Part shown: piece by piece, positions 10,166 to 22,249 of the stretch
How the letters are laid out: every line of letters begins with the position of its first letter
Position numbering within the stretch: position 1 is the stretch's first letter
Assembly (NCBI GenBank): GCA_963383645.1
Contig: OY726574.1
Coordinates: 60,281,894-60,345,893, forward strand
Direction: 5' to 3'
Source of the DNA: Muscardinus avellanarius
Lineage: Eukaryota; Chordata; Mammalia; Rodentia; Gliridae
Length of the DNA stretch: 64,000 nucleotides
Translations under genes and position numbers: made by a program
The notes under the pieces: generated by a model
Seen by the model: only the letters and a program-made list of their open reading frames with translations
What the model was told of the DNA's origin: nothing
The model's database searches: none

Positions 10166-11689
10166 ATTTGAGCTGAAACAAATAATGTGCTTTTTCTGAC
10201 CCCTTCGCCTTCTCAAGGAGAGCACTGCCATGCTTGGTGCCAGGGCCGGGTCTCCACCATGGCTCTGAGTGTCTTTCTTGGACAACGGGAGCAATTTGGG
10301 AAGGGATTTTCTAAAACACCTGTGGTCCCATACAAATTTGGGTTTTTTCCTTGTCATTGAGAATTAAGAAAGCAAAGGAGAAAGCCAGGAACTATGTGTT
10401 CCCCAAACCAAACCACCAGCATCAGCACCACAAGAAAAAGCCGGTAGAAGCATCCTAATAACAGGAGCCTGAGGGACTCAGGGACACTGAGGACCAGGCA
10501 GAGTCCCAGTGAAGAAGCCAAGGTGGCTCCGCGCTTTCTCATGGATGGCGGCTGTCCCAGGTCAACTCCCAGCATCCACAGGGACGCCGCGCAGGGACTA
10601 GGGACGAGGCGATCTCACCCTACGACGGCAGCGTAAGTGAACAGTTTCGTGAATTCCCACTGGAGCAGTAGAAGCTAGAAGCAGTGTGATTCCCACTTCA
10701 GAGGCAGTTCCTCACACACAAGAATTCTCCCGAAAAGCAAACACTAGAAAATGGTGATGTGCTCGCCAAGAACGAGACGACCTGAGATGTTATCATCTCC
10801 CTGCGCTAAGGCACGTCACTCAGGAATGCCAGAATGGCACTTGGTGTTGGTTTCTGGCTTATGTTTAACCGTTGGGCATGTTTAGCAAGGAATATCTGCC
10901 GATCGTGCTTAGCCCAGTAAAACCTGGCAACTTAAAAATGTTGACACTCTTTGAGAGCTCTGCACTCCACAAGAAGGTTTCTGTGGACATTTAAGCAATT
11001 ATTACAATATCTATTCTCATCTCGACTGTTTAAATTAATATTTGAGCATATACTACAGTAACTGCGGTCTGGCAAGATGCTCATATTAGTCTAAATCTTT
11101 AAGTTAAATTAATTGTTAAAGCTAAGATTGTTTGAAAACGTTTTGAACACTTAGTTTAGAATCAAGAGCTAAATTGTATTTCATGGTATTATGGGCACTT
11201 TCTAAGCTCTGGCAACCTGATCTCCAGTGCTGACTCAGTTTCGAATAGGACGGCTCGGCAAATCGCCTAACCAAGGTACGGGCTTCTCACTGAGAAAAGT
11301 TCTGCTCTTCACTGGAGCACAGCACTGTGAGGAAGAAGTGCTGTCCCTGGCTGAGAAGCCAGCCCGGCCCAGGGCTGCTGAAGTTGCAGCCAGATCAGCC
11401 CTAGTCTGCTGGAGAGAGAAAATACGGCTAAGACGCAGGGAGGGCCGGTGCAAAGTGGCTTGAAGAACATCTGCCTGCTCTTCCATCAACCGTGTGCTCA
11501 CCTGGTCCTTCATTTCTTCCTGCTTGGTTCATGACATGTTTGCCGATGCCCACTTTATATCAACCCTCTGCTGAGAGCTGAGCTGGAGATACAATTCTGA
11601 AGAGGAAAACGAAGATAAAGAGGCACAGGTAAAGAGAAGGGCGAGATTAAGACGTGCAGGATGTTAACACACAGAGGGTTGTTGTGCAT
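10166..11689. other. Unique stretch; no supported gene
   Basis: No repeat assignable. Frames of 73-103 codons overlap one another on opposite strands and have no support. Confidence 0.45.
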
Positions 11690-11865
11690 TTACTATGTGG
11701 AGAGGACGACACCGTACACTCTGCGACATGGGTTAGCTCAGTGAGCCCCTCGACTCCTTGAAGTCCGCCCTGTTGCTTACTGAGGGTCGCTCAGGACAAG
11801 TCATTAAAAGCTTGCAAGAGGATGAGCTTGTTCTAGAACCCAGGCCTCTGGCTTCAGAGGCAGCA
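11690..11865 (-). repeat. MIR, antisense (left arm of head-to-head pair)
   Basis: 'gcatttactatgtggagag' with a loose antisense MIR core and 'ttctagaacccaggcctctg' near its end. It is followed directly by a sense MIR. Confidence 0.65.
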
Positions 11866-12000
11866 CCTTATTATGTAAAGAACAGGGTCTGAACATTGGC
11901 CAGGGCTCGTATTCCGGATCTGCAACTTGCGGGCTGTGCGACCTTGGGAAAGATGACCTGCCTCTGCTCCATTTCCTGCTGCACTGAAGAAGATACAAGA
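11866..12000 (+). repeat. MIR, sense (right arm of head-to-head pair)
   Basis: 'gctgtgcgaccttgggaaag' is the sense MIR core. 'gggaaagatgacctgcctc' is shared with the copy at 5461-5600. Confidence 0.7.
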
Positions 12001-12344
12001 TGGCAGAGCACAGAGGGTCACCACGCTCTGTCCCTCATGACTGCAAAGCCTGTGTTCCTAACTCTCACTTCCTGTGCTCGTGCTGCTGAGAGTCCAACAG
12101 AATTAGGAACAAGGCACAGACCACTATCATCTGGTGAGCTCAGGGCTCAGACCCGGGAGGTGCAGGGTGCCAAGGGGCCACGCTGACAGAATCCCAGTGC
12201 AGACTCTGAGGTTCAGGAAAACTCCCTCTGAGCAGGAAGACAAGAAGGAGAACAAGGAGGACCGAGCCACCTGAGGGTTTGGGGGGTTCAGATTGTGCAT
12301 GGGGAAGGCCAGTTGTTTCTAAGAAACATACATATTTTTAATCT

Positions 12345-13035
12345 TTAAATTTTTTTATTGGTACATTGTAGTCATACATCTTAATGGAGTTCAAGATGGA
12401 AGAGGCATACATGCACACATCAGTCATTCGGCCCTTCCCCAATTCCCTCCCCCCTCCCTCCTTCATGTTCGGCTTAGTGATTGACTTTGATGTGTTTGAG
12501 AATCTATATCATGTACATTAGGGGGTTTCCCTCTTTCCCCCTCCCATCACTCTCAGGTCACCTTATTTGCTCATCTGTGGTTTCTCCTTCTTCACCTAGA
12601 GTTCCTCCCATGACCCATTTCTCCCTAGCTTCTGCATATTAGGGAGAGCATCTGATTTCTTACCTATTGTGACTGACTAATCTCACTTAGCATAATGTTC
12701 TCCAGTTCCATCCATTTCCCCACAACTGATATAATTTTACTCTTCTTTATGGCTGAGTAAAATTTCATTGTGTACATATCTTATAGTTTTGTAATCCATT
12801 CATCTGTTGATGGACATCTTGGCTGGCTCCATAGTCTGGCTATGGTGAATTGTGCAGCTATGAACATAGATACGCATGCATTCGTTTGGTAGTTGGTTTC
12901 CATTCTTTTGGGTTGATACTCAGGAGTGGTATTGCTGGGTCATATGGTAAGGTCTTTCCCCTTTTTCTGAGGGCCCTCCATACTGTTTCCAAAGTGCTTG
13001 CACTAATTTGCAGTCCTACTTTTTTAAGAATTATT
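12345..13035 (-). mobile_element. Sciurid-type L1 3' end, antisense
   Basis: The 3' UTR ('catacatgcacacatcagtc', 'tgttcggcttagtgattgac') is shared with 25311-25738. ORF2 C-terminal text follows in antisense: the minus strand at about 12860-12990 reads a TLPYDPAIPLL-like motif, typical of L1 ORF2p. 5' truncated and frameshifted, so not active. Confidence 0.92.
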
Positions 13036-13041
13036 TCAGGA

Positions 13042-13150
13042 AGCCGGATGTAGTGGTACGCAAATCTCCAATTCCAGTACTTGGGAGTCTGGGACAGGAA
13101 GATCACATGTTTGAGGCTAACCTCAGCAATTTATCAAGATCTCCTCAGCC
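13042..13150 (+). repeat. B1-like monomer, sense, inside L1 fragments
   Basis: 'gccggatgtagtggtacgca', 'cagtacttgggagtctggga' and 'aggctaacctcagcaattta'. No right half follows. Confidence 0.75.
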
Positions 13151-13205
13151 ATTTACATTCAGTGTGATTATTGAGAGATAACTTTTAATTCCTAACATGT
13201 TAAGA
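13151..13205 (-). mobile_element. L1 ORF2 start fragment, antisense
   Basis: 'atttacattcagtgtgatta' then 'ttgagagataac' is the reverse complement of the opening codons of rodent-type L1 ORF2. Short, so the call is moderate. Confidence 0.55.
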
Positions 13206-13234
13206 TTTTATTTCTGTTTAAAATACTGTTTATT

Positions 13235-13342
13235 CTTCTTTGCTGGATTAAAAACCAGAATTCATCCATCTGCTGCTTACAAGAAACACACTTTACAAGT
13301 AAAGATAGTAACAAACTGAAGGTAAAGGGCTGGAGCAAGATT
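13235..13342 (+). mobile_element. L1 ORF2 endonuclease fragment, sense
   Basis: From 13263 the + strand reads SSICCLQETHFTSKDSNKLK then VKGWSK, the conserved early endonuclease segment of L1 ORF2p. A single-base shift separates it from the preceding WIKNQ text. It points opposite to the L1 pieces on its left. Confidence 0.85.
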
Positions 13343-13963
13343 CTGAATGTCCCAACAACTGACTGGACTTTTAGCAGAAAATGCTCAGAGCTTGTTTCTT
13401 CTGCACTGCTCGCCCTTCTACATAAACAACCATGAAGGAAGATTTGTTATTCAAAAAAAGTGACAAGATAGTATGTATTCAGAGTAATAGTGGGATGGTG
13501 GCAAATGTGACTAAAACCCAAGTCACACCAGCTCAGGAAATATGGTATCTCCACCAGAAGGCTGCTGTACTTCTGAGAGGGCAAGCACACACCTGGGCCT
13601 CACGGATGAGGAGCCAGAGACCCAAACACCACCTGGAATCTTCTCATCTCTGTTTTCCCCGCTGGCTTCTATCCAAGTAAACAGACCACAAACAAATCTG
13701 TTGGCCCACCTTGCACTTGTCTTAGAGAAGCCTCGTGGCCCAGCTCCAGTTTTTCAAACCTTGAAGAAGGGCTGGCATTGACCTGACCTGTCAGGTCTTA
13801 ACTCGGCTCTGAAACACACCTCCTACTCCAGTCAGCTATGACCAGGAGGTGGAGATTCCCTCGAGATGCTTTTGTGGTAGGACAATGGCCTTTTCTAGAA
13901 GAAAGAGAGTTGGGAAGCTATGCCAATCAAACCAGAGCTGTTCACAGAAAAGAAAAAAAAATC
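13343..13963. other. Unique stretch; no supported gene
   Basis: Two overlapping + frames of 79-82 codons (13432-13781) have no recognised domain. No repeat assigned. Confidence 0.4.
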
Positions 13964-13964
13964 T

Positions 13965-14073
13965 CCTCAGCAACTTAGTGAGACCTAGTGTCAAAGTAAA
14001 AAAGTAAAAAGGACTGAGAGTGTGGACTGAAGGTGGAATGCCCCTGGATTCAATTCCCTGTACCCCTCAAAAA
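13965..14073 (+). repeat. B1-dID SINE, 5' truncated, sense
   Basis: 'ctcagcaacttagtgagacc', linker, then 'gagagtgtggactgaaggtg' and 'cccctggattcaattccctg'. Confidence 0.85.
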
Positions 14074-15485
14074 CCTAATCCAGGGAAATATTGCTCATCT
14101 TCATTCATATTTTCCTGACTATTGAAGCGGGAATGAGCACACTTGACAACTGTATGAGTGATATTTATAAACGTAGGCCTGTTGGATTTGGAATCAGCAG
14201 TTCAGACATCAAGTGTTTGCAGCACTGTGGTGGCAGCAGGTTGACAATATTCACTACTGTCAGCTAAATGCTCACCTTTCAGGATACACACAGAAATGGC
14301 CACCTTCTCCTTCTCCACGGCCCAAGGCTCCCTTTTCTCCCTCCTTCTGTCTCTGTCTCTGCACCACCCTGCCCAGCTCTCAGTGCCAGTATCGTGTTAG
14401 GATTCAGCGTCTACTGTAAACCTTTTTTGTTCTCTCATTGTCTATCAGCCTCAGTTAGGCTCCAGGGGGGAGAAAAGGCAACTTTGAGAAAGGATAGGGA
14501 AGGGAAAGGCAGGCGGGAGATGCTAGCTTTTGTCTGGCACTTCCTAATGTGGGTGAGACTCAGCTCTCTCCCGCTGTGCTTGACAGAGGCTGTTCTCTCC
14601 CCTCAGCGTTTTACTGCCTTCTGTAAAAGTGTCTCCACTGGCAGAATGTAGTGTTTTCAAACCCCGAATTAATAATAAAATATGATTTCAATTAAGGCTG
14701 TTACATGCTCCAGCCTGATCCTAGAGGTGAAAACTCAGGTTTGTGAGACCTATGAATGTCCTCTGAGCAAGATGGGATGCTCTGATTTCTCCCTTAATCC
14801 ACGCTGATACAATCCACAGAGAAGCTAAGAGAAAAATATATGGCTTTTGTTAGCACCGGCAAGGTTTTCCCAGTTGCTGTAAGAAAACTGTCAATACCCT
14901 CCTCCCCAGCAGCAGAAGAAATGGCAAACTTGAAACCTTTCTATTAAAACATTCCAAGCTTAGAAAATGAATTCATTTTAAGTTCAATTTTATCTGGTAT
15001 TTTTCTTTAAATAATCAGACAAACAAACTGAACAAAACAACAACAACTGCTTAAAAAAAAATCCCTCCAGGAGCGAGCATACCCTGTTAGTGCTACCTAC
15101 TGTTGTTAGGTTTTATTTGAAGGATTCCCGCGTGTTCCCGCTTGGTGTTTGTGGCTCACGCGGCAGGCCAGTGATGCGCAGCTCCTCTCCAGGGCACTGT
15201 GCCTGCCGATGGGAGGCCCTGCAGGAATATGGTAATAACAGTCTTTACTGCTATGTTCTAGGGTTTCACAACAAAAAGAGTCCAATTTTCAAATCCTGAC
15301 CAGATTTTTGTTTCATTTTCTTGCCCCGTTTTTGCTTTTGCAGATTAGAAAACAAACTCTTCTGCATCTCTTTTCCTCTAATGGAACCTGATAATCTGCT
15401 TGAAAAAAATCACAATATAATTTGCCCCATTTAAAAGCCAGTTACATTCCAGTTGACCTTTTTTACGTAAGAAAACCTAGAAATG
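14074..15485. other. Unique stretch; no supported gene
   Basis: A 127-codon frame at 14268-14651 is the longest here. It has no recognisable domain and no codon-use contrast with its flanks. AT-rich, conserved-looking text around 14820-15060 could be noncoding. Confidence 0.4.
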
Positions 15486-15489
15486 GGTC

Positions 15490-15870
15490 TTGATGAATAC
15501 GAAAATGTCCCAGGCCAAAAGAATTACAGACTGAAAATGCCTAATCCAAAGACTCAAAATCCGAGACTCCAAAACCTGAGACTTTTGAACATTGACAGCA
15601 TGCCACAAATGGAAAATTCTGCACCTGACCTCATGTGAAGGGCTCCTGTCAAAATGCAGATTCACTAAACATATCGCATAAAATAACCTTCAGGCTATGC
15701 GCACAGGCTTCTCTGAAACATAAACAAATATTGTCTTTAGACTGACTCGGTTCCCATCCCCAAGATATATTATATACATGCAAGTACGTCAAAGTTTTAA
15801 ATGTGAAATCCAAAGCACATCTGGTTCCCAGCCCTTTATATAAGGGATATTGAAGCTGCACTTGTTTGAG
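15490..15870. repeat. Medium-reiteration interspersed repeat
   Basis: 'gcctaatccaaagactcaaa', 'tccgagactccaaaacctga', 'ccacaaatggaaaattctgc', 'acctgacctcatgtgaaggg' and 'cccatccccaagatatatta' match a widespread mammalian repeat I know by sequence but not securely by family name. Confidence 0.7.
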
Positions 15871-16033
15871 ACTTATTTTGACTTAGGTCACGGTGGACTT
15901 AGAATTATGTTCTCGCTCTTTCTGTCCTATTAATTCCTAGAATACCAACAGTGAGGGTAGCATCCGAGACCCGAGGGGGACCTGAGGAGGGCAGGGCATC
16001 GGTTGATACTTCTCTTTAGAATTGCTGACCCTG

Positions 16034-16237
16034 AGCCGGGCGTGGTGACCCACGCTTGTAATCCCTGCGCTTGGGAGGCGGAGACAGGAGGATCGCGCAG
16101 GTTCGAAGCCAGCCGCGCTGGCTTAAGAGACCCTGTTTCCAAATTAGAAAAGTATAAAAATAGATCTGGGAGTATAGCCCAGAGGTAGAAGGGCTTCCAG
16201 GAACCCCAGTACCACAAAAATAAATAAATAAATAAAA
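16034..16237 (+). repeat. B1-dID SINE, variant subfamily, perfect TSD
   Basis: Full dimer with 'agccgcgctggcttaagaga' and right half 'gaagggcttccaggaacccc'. The 14-bp repeat aattgctgaccctg flanks it at 16020-16033 and 16238-16251, which marks retroposition and fairly recent age. Confidence 0.97.
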
Positions 16238-16251
16238 AATTGCTGACCCTG

Positions 16252-17373
16252 TACTTCTTAAGTGGCAAGTCACGGCCATCCCCCGGAGCACTGGGGGCCA
16301 TGGGGCCCCAGTCAACAGCATGGTGGAGCATGTTTATCTAAGGCGCACATGATTCATACCTGTTATTATATTTTAAAATCAGCACTACCACCTTCAAAGA
16401 CTATGATGACGCCACGAAAAATATGAATCTAGATTTCCGAATTCTGATCGTGGTCCCTGCTACGTAGCTCTGGAGTCTCCCCTCTGACCAGAGTAATGTT
16501 GACACACCTACTTCCCACAGTGTGCAGTTTGACTTTTGACAGTCCTTTCTGCCTTTGTGATTCTTAATCCATGACAGACTTCTGAGAAAAGGGCTGACTT
16601 GCAGAGGATTCATGACTGGTTTCACCCAGGAGCTTTTCTTTGTTGTTGATGGTGTGTTGTTAGAACTCACCTGCATAGTTGGAGTTTTCAGGTAAACCAG
16701 GGATTTGCTGTTTGAGGTCTGAGTGTTTGAAATGGAAACTCTGTGTCTGAGAGTAAGTAATTCTGCACGGGAAAATATGTTTCCAATTAAAATAATCTGC
16801 CGTCTATACGCTAGGCATACCAAGGTTGAGATGGATTCTAATTCCTCTTTGACATGGATCTGACCAAAATCAAACGTTCTTACTAGAAAAACATGCCCCA
16901 TATATGGCTCTTTCACTTCATGCCAGTGGTCACGAGCTTGTTTCTGTAACCTGTTTCAGATCTCATGCTCCAGCAACAGGGCTCTGCATTCCTCAACACA
17001 TACGAACCTGATTTTAGCTAAAAACCAAGCACATATTTCAAGAAAATGAACAAAACATCGAAACATATGGACAAAAGCATGCTGAAAGCGTTGTGGCTAT
17101 TGTGACTACAGTGAGACATTTCTATTGTAAAACATTTGTTGAACACATGCTTGGCAGTTTTCCAAAATAGTTTCATAGAAACATCAAGAGGACAAAAAGT
17201 CAAAGTTCTTTTTACAACTTTAATGCTTAGTTTCTAGAATATAGGAATGATATGCCTTTAGAAATATCTAGTAATAGCTATTTTATTGTCATTTTATCTT
17301 TTAATGCAAAATTTTAAAACTTTTGGTAAAAACTCCCAAGTCAAAATTTGCTGTAAAATATTTTTCGGGTAGG

Positions 17374-17376
<3 letters not shown>
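16252..17376. other. Unique stretch; no supported gene
   Basis: AT-rich. A 171-codon minus frame at 16401-16916 is the longest frame in the window. It lacks any motif or splice logic that I recognise. Confidence 0.4.

Positions 17377-17416
<40 letters not shown>
17376..17416. repeat. (GT)n microsatellite
   Basis: About 20 GT units. Confidence 0.97.
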
Positions 17417-17418
<2 letters not shown>

Positions 17419-17474
17419 TTTTTCTATGTAAATTGAAGTACTATGTACAATATGTATTGAAAATAATTCTTTTG

Positions 17475-17475
<1 letters not shown>

Positions 17476-17520
<45 letters not shown>
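17476..17520. repeat. (TG)n microsatellite
   Basis: About 22 TG units, 60 bp after a similar tract. It abuts the right half of an antisense SINE and probably grew from its tail. Confidence 0.97.
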
Positions 17521-17521
<1 letters not shown>

Positions 17522-17522
<1 letters not shown>

Positions 17523-17714
17523 CTGGGGATTGGACCCAGGGGCATTCTCTCTCTGAATTATATCCTGGTTTATTTTTATTTATTTATTTTTTTGGTTTGA
17601 AATAGGGTCTCGCTAGATTGCTGAGTGTCTGGCGTACAACCTGTTGCTGAGGCTGGCGTACAACCTGTGATCCTCCTGTGTCAGCCTTGCAAGTACCGGG
17701 ATCCTAGGCATGCT
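17522..17714 (-). repeat. B1-dID SINE, antisense, with internal duplication
   Basis: 'ctggggattggacccagggg' then a T-rich linker and B1 half. 'tggcgtacaacctg' occurs twice, at about 17629-17642 and 17655-17668, a short duplication inside the element. Confidence 0.88.
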
Positions 17715-18364
17715 GTTGAAATAAAACAAGGAACTAAATAAAATAGCCAGATAAACTTTTCTAAAATAAAGGTAGTTTTGCTGTCTTTCTGACTTTTATG
17801 TATAACATATATCCACTCAGGAATTTAATTTGGGTAAAATCTGTGCCATAAAACAATCATTTAATTTTAACCTTGAGGATTTTCAAAATGACATACATAA
17901 AGGAGGCATTATTCTTAATGGCAGCACTCCTCATAAGGCCTCCTGGACACTTGGGGAACATCTTTCTAAGCATCTCTCTCTGACCATACACAGAGACATG
18001 CTTGAAACAGCATTTCAAGCAGTAGGAATGCATTTATTACTTCATAATCTGCTCTAAATTGTATTGACCACTCTCTGCACATGAATACAGACATGTGTCA
18101 TCTGTCAAAGAGTTACATAGTACATACATGGTACAGATGGTCTCCAACTCAGAGGCTTCGTATTATAATTGTTTATTATGATTGTTCGACTTTACGATGA
18201 TAACAGAAGTGTATGCAGACAAGCGTTCTCTTTTGTTTTCGGTACAATATTCAGTAAATTGCCTGAGATATTTGATGTTTTATTGTAAGATAATCTTTGT
18301 GTTGAATGACTTTGCCCACCTTTAGACTAATGTGTCACAAGCATGGTTAACATAGGCTGGGCTA
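17715..18364. other. Unique stretch; no supported gene
   Basis: AT-rich. The 75-codon frame at 17830-18057 has no supporting signals. Confidence 0.4.
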
Positions 18365-18365
18365 G

Positions 18366-18548
18366 CTTACCGTCGTGGTGCACACCCGTAATCCAGGTAC
18401 CTGGGAGGTTGAGACAGGAGGGTTTCAGATTCATAAACAATCTCAGAAAGTTAGTGAGACCCTGTTTCAAAATACAAAAATAAAAAGTGATAGGGGTATG
18501 GCTCAGTGTTAGAGTGACCCTGGGTTCAATCCCCAGGATCATAAAAAA
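18366..18548 (+). repeat. B1-dID SINE, sense
   Basis: 'ggtgcacacccgtaatccag', 'gagaccctgtttcaaaatac', 'ggtatggctcagtgttagag' and 'gggttcaatccccaggatc'. Confidence 0.9.
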
Positions 18549-20627
18549 TGTCTAGGCTAAACTATGACATTTCGTATATTAGGTATATTAAGTGTGCTTT
18601 GGACTTAAGATGGGTTTCAACTCTACTGTAAGTTTAGGATAATATGTAGTCCAACATATGGCTAGGTTATAGTTTACTTGAACAATTCTGTGTTAATAAA
18701 TTTTAAATTTCTTCTCAGATTTATATTGTTTTCAAGAAGCTACTATGGTAAATATTATTATGTCTTTGCAAATCTGACTTTTTATTTTTGGAGAAACTCA
18801 GGAACTTTCTTGACCAGAAATCCTTGCATATACTCAAGCAATGATTTCCCCTTTCTCCTGGTAAGGAGAATCAAAAGTCTTGAACCTTCCTATAGGCTCT
18901 TAAGCAAGCACTAAAAGTATCTGTAGGGCCCTTTCCAGAGTGGAGTGTGTATATATGCAAGAAATAGAATACCTCATGTTTAAAACTTTCCCCTGAAAAG
19001 TTCCCTTTTTGACTATGTGGACGTAATTTTCATTTTGTGCAGGTATTGTATTTATTTGATCTTAAAGAGGTGATTAATTCCATAGGATATAGTTCAGCTG
19101 AAAAATAACAACTTTCAGTATCCTTGTCTCAAAAAAAGCAGTCCTATATTTTAACAGATTGTGTTTTAAGCAGTAATGTTATTGTCAGAGAAAATTTACC
19201 TCTCAGGAAGGAAGGGCTTTTTCTGAATCTTTTGTTAATAAAAATAAATTAAGTATTTGGATTGCTTATTTTTACTCGCATTAAAAATAAAACATCAACA
19301 AAAATCTAAAGAAAACATTTCTAAGATCATGGAGTAGTTTTCAAAACTAGAATGAAGGCTTTCTTCTCAAGAACCAAGTTGACACAATTATGTGGTTTTA
19401 AGGAGTTCCAAAAGGAAAGCAAGCGATTACACTGAGCTTGATACAGAGAAGCCAGGAATTATTTAAAGCATCCAGGAAACTGAGACGAAAATCAGTAGGA
19501 AAAAGGCTCTTTGTTTATAATGGAACTCAGGATTCTGAAGTAAAAGTCAGCAAGTCTGTAGCTCTCTGAAAAATTACTGAGTGTTAAGCGAGAAAGCTAT
19601 AGGGAGACAGAGGACAGGAAAGAAAGAGAAGGAGAAAGAGAAGGAGGTGTAATTCATATCAGATGGTCTCAAGGAAAAAGGACCCATGCTTGATTCCCCA
19701 AAAGGTATCCTTTATCACAGGAACATTTGTGAGTATTATACAGTGATGGTCAAAGTCTCTGCCTTTTTCAGGTCAGCCGAGCTTTGTCTAATGTCTGATG
19801 GAGATGGTTGGCCTTGAACCTACACGGTTACATCACTGTGCACAAGACCGTCCTCACGTTGATCCCCATTTACTCACCCCTGAGTGGTAAGATCAAAAGG
19901 GTTCTCAAAAAGTCACCCAGAAATGGCTAACTCGATTATTAAGACCATTCGTGCCGCTCAGGACAATGAGATGCGGAAGTGCTCCCCAGGAGGACAGCTG
20001 GATCTGAGTCTTCCCAGGTAGTGATCACGTCTCTCGATATAACAGCTACTTGTTTTCACATTGTGTTGTATGTGAGTTGTATGTCACCGTAAAAGAAAAA
20101 TAATTATAATAATAATTACCTAATTCAACCCTCACTCGAGATACATTTTGATTATCCATAAATAGAAATATGATCTCCTTCTTTATGAATCAAACCACAC
20201 GGTCTCAAAGCCTGATTTCCTAGCGACTCCAGTCATCTTCTATATAAAACCACAGCTACAGGGTCCAAGCTGGAAAGGTTGAGATTTGCATAGCGATTTT
20301 TGTCTAGGTTCTTAGGTGCCGAAACAAAATATAGAAAACAAATTTGTCGCTGTATCTATTTGCTTAAAGAAAATAGATTTCCAGGGGGATGCTGAGTAAA
20401 TTTTTTTCCCTGAAAAGTGTGCAGTGAGGCAAGTTTGGTAATCTATGGGCCTCCAGCATTAGAGTGTATCAAGTGACAACTTATAAAAGGAATAATTGCT
20501 AATGCCTCCACTTTGTAATTTTGTTCTAACCAAAAATTCCAGTTCTTATTCACATGACTGAATTAAATCTTGAATAAAGAATTTCACTTTCAGAAAAATT
20601 TCTGAAAATTAAAACGTAATCACTTTA
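18549..20627. other. Unique AT-rich stretch; no supported gene
   Basis: No repeat confidently assigned. A GA-rich patch lies near 19600-19655 and TAA repeats at 20099-20118. Confidence 0.45.
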
Positions 20628-20825
20628 GCCGGGCATGGTGGTGCACTGTAATACCAGTAGCTGGGAAGCTGAGACAGGAGGATCACAGCTTTGAGGAAGT
20701 ATCAGTAATATAGCAAGACTTTCAGTAACTCGGTGAGATCCTGACTCAAAATAAAAAATAAATAAATGAAAAGAGCTAGATGTACTTCAGAGATAGAATG
20801 TCCCTGGGTTCAATCCCTAGTAACA
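20628..20825 (+). repeat. B1-dID SINE, sense
   Basis: 'gccgggcatggtggtgcact', 'gctgagacaggaggatcaca', linker AAATAAATAAATG, right half 'cctgggttcaatccctag'. Confidence 0.9.
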
Positions 20826-20899
20826 CGCATGCACGCGCACACACAAACACACACACACACGCACACACACACAAACACACACACAAGCACACACAAACA

Positions 20900-20948
<49 letters not shown>

Positions 20949-20955
20949 GCACACA
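20826..20955. repeat. Imperfect (AC)n microsatellite
   Basis: About 125 bp of AC with GC and AA interruptions, directly on the SINE tail. It encodes the HTHTHT frame. Confidence 0.97.
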
Positions 20956-21084
20956 GTAATTATGTGGTTACAGTCAGAAGCTTGATTCCTTGCAATTAGC
21001 CCAAAGACCTTTGGACTGAAGACTTCCTACTTCATGGGGAGAATCGCTGTCATCGTAAGAATCAGTTCGTCCACCACAGCTAGT

Positions 21085-21300
21085 CTTTGTTGAACACTTG
21101 CTATGCCTAGACCTTGTGCTGAGCATTTATAAACATCTCTTACTCTCCACACTGATCCTAAAGGCAGATAGTTATTAGTCAATTACTTTTTTAGGTGAGA
21201 AAACTGAGAGCCATAAAATTTAAGGGTCCTGATCAATGTGTGACAGCTGCAAAGTAGAGAGCTGAGGTTCAAATTCACATTTGTGTGACTCCAAAGTGAT
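21085..21300 (-). repeat. MIR, antisense, near full length
   Basis: 'tgttgaacacttgctatgcc', 'gatcctaaaggcagatagtt', 'ggtgagaaaactgagagcca' and 'gctgaggttcaaattcacat' follow the antisense MIR consensus in order. Confidence 0.85.
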
Positions 21301-21500
21301 TGTACATAGTCACTGTTCTAAGTCCTCCTCCACAAACTATAAGCAAATGGATACTAAATCCTGGATATTGATCCTCAATGAAGATTTTGTAAAGGTTCCC
21401 CAAAAAAATTAAATTCAAAGGAATATTTAAAAACTATTGAAATGTGATGGATCATTTTCTCTTCTCTGTAGTTACTGTATCCCTACACTTTTTTCTCTTT

Positions 21501-21710
21501 TTTTTGCAGTACTGGAAATTGAACCCAGGGGCATTCTCTCTCCAAGCTATGCGCCCAGCCCCATTTCTTTTTCTTTATTTTGAAACAGGATCTCACTAGC
21601 TGTGGAGGGCCTCACTAAATAGCTGAGGCTGGCTGGCCATGAACCTGCCATCCTCCTGTCTCAGCTTCCCAAGTACTGGGATTACAAGTGTGTGCCACCA
21701 TGCCCAGCTT
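21501..21710 (-). repeat. B1-dID SINE, antisense
   Basis: 'tactggaaattgaacccagg', 'ctccaagctatgcgcccagc' and a B1 half ending 'gccaccatgcccagctt'. Confidence 0.93.
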
Positions 21711-21804
21711 CTAAGTTCATATCTTTATTGAAGAGGTACTTATTCCTATTGTCCCCCTAATTAGGACATTATTTATATTCTAGGAGAGGCTCTTTGACCA
21801 GCCT

Positions 21805-21970
21805 CTCTTAGAGAATTTATAATTCTATGAATATAAATAATTCTATAAGTTTGTAGAATTCTATTTATAGAATTATAGGATTTATAATTTATAATCATAA
21901 ATTATAGAATGTATAATTATAGAATTTATATGTTATAGAATTATATTCTATATGTAGAATATAAATTACT
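21805..21970. repeat. AT-rich array of short inverted repeats
   Basis: Repeated 'tagaattcta', 'ttataattctat' and 'atagaattataattc'-like words and their complements over about 165 bp. Several nested hairpins could form. Confidence 0.75.
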
Positions 21971-22249
21971 GTTACATCTCTAAGTCAGGTTGGAAATGGC
22001 CACTTGGAAGGCATGGGCAGTTTCCTTCAGTTAGGTGTGAAGCAAGAGTAAGCTGCAGGGAAGTGACTTGAGAAATCTCTTTTTAGCTGATCTGGGAAGA
22101 GCATGTCAAATTCGATTTCAGGGAGACCAAGTGATTCAAATTTTGTGTGGTTTTTAAATTCAGCGGCCTATTATACTGGAATTCAGTTAACATTAATAAT
22201 TTATGTTGCAGTGATATTCGGCCTGTAGAAATGAGCCAATAGTTTAGAG

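Noticed and set aside
16401..16916. 171-codon minus-strand frame, the longest in the window
   Set aside because: No recognisable domain, no splice logic, and composition no different from its AT-rich flanks. A run of this length is plausible by chance over 128 kb of two-strand sequence.
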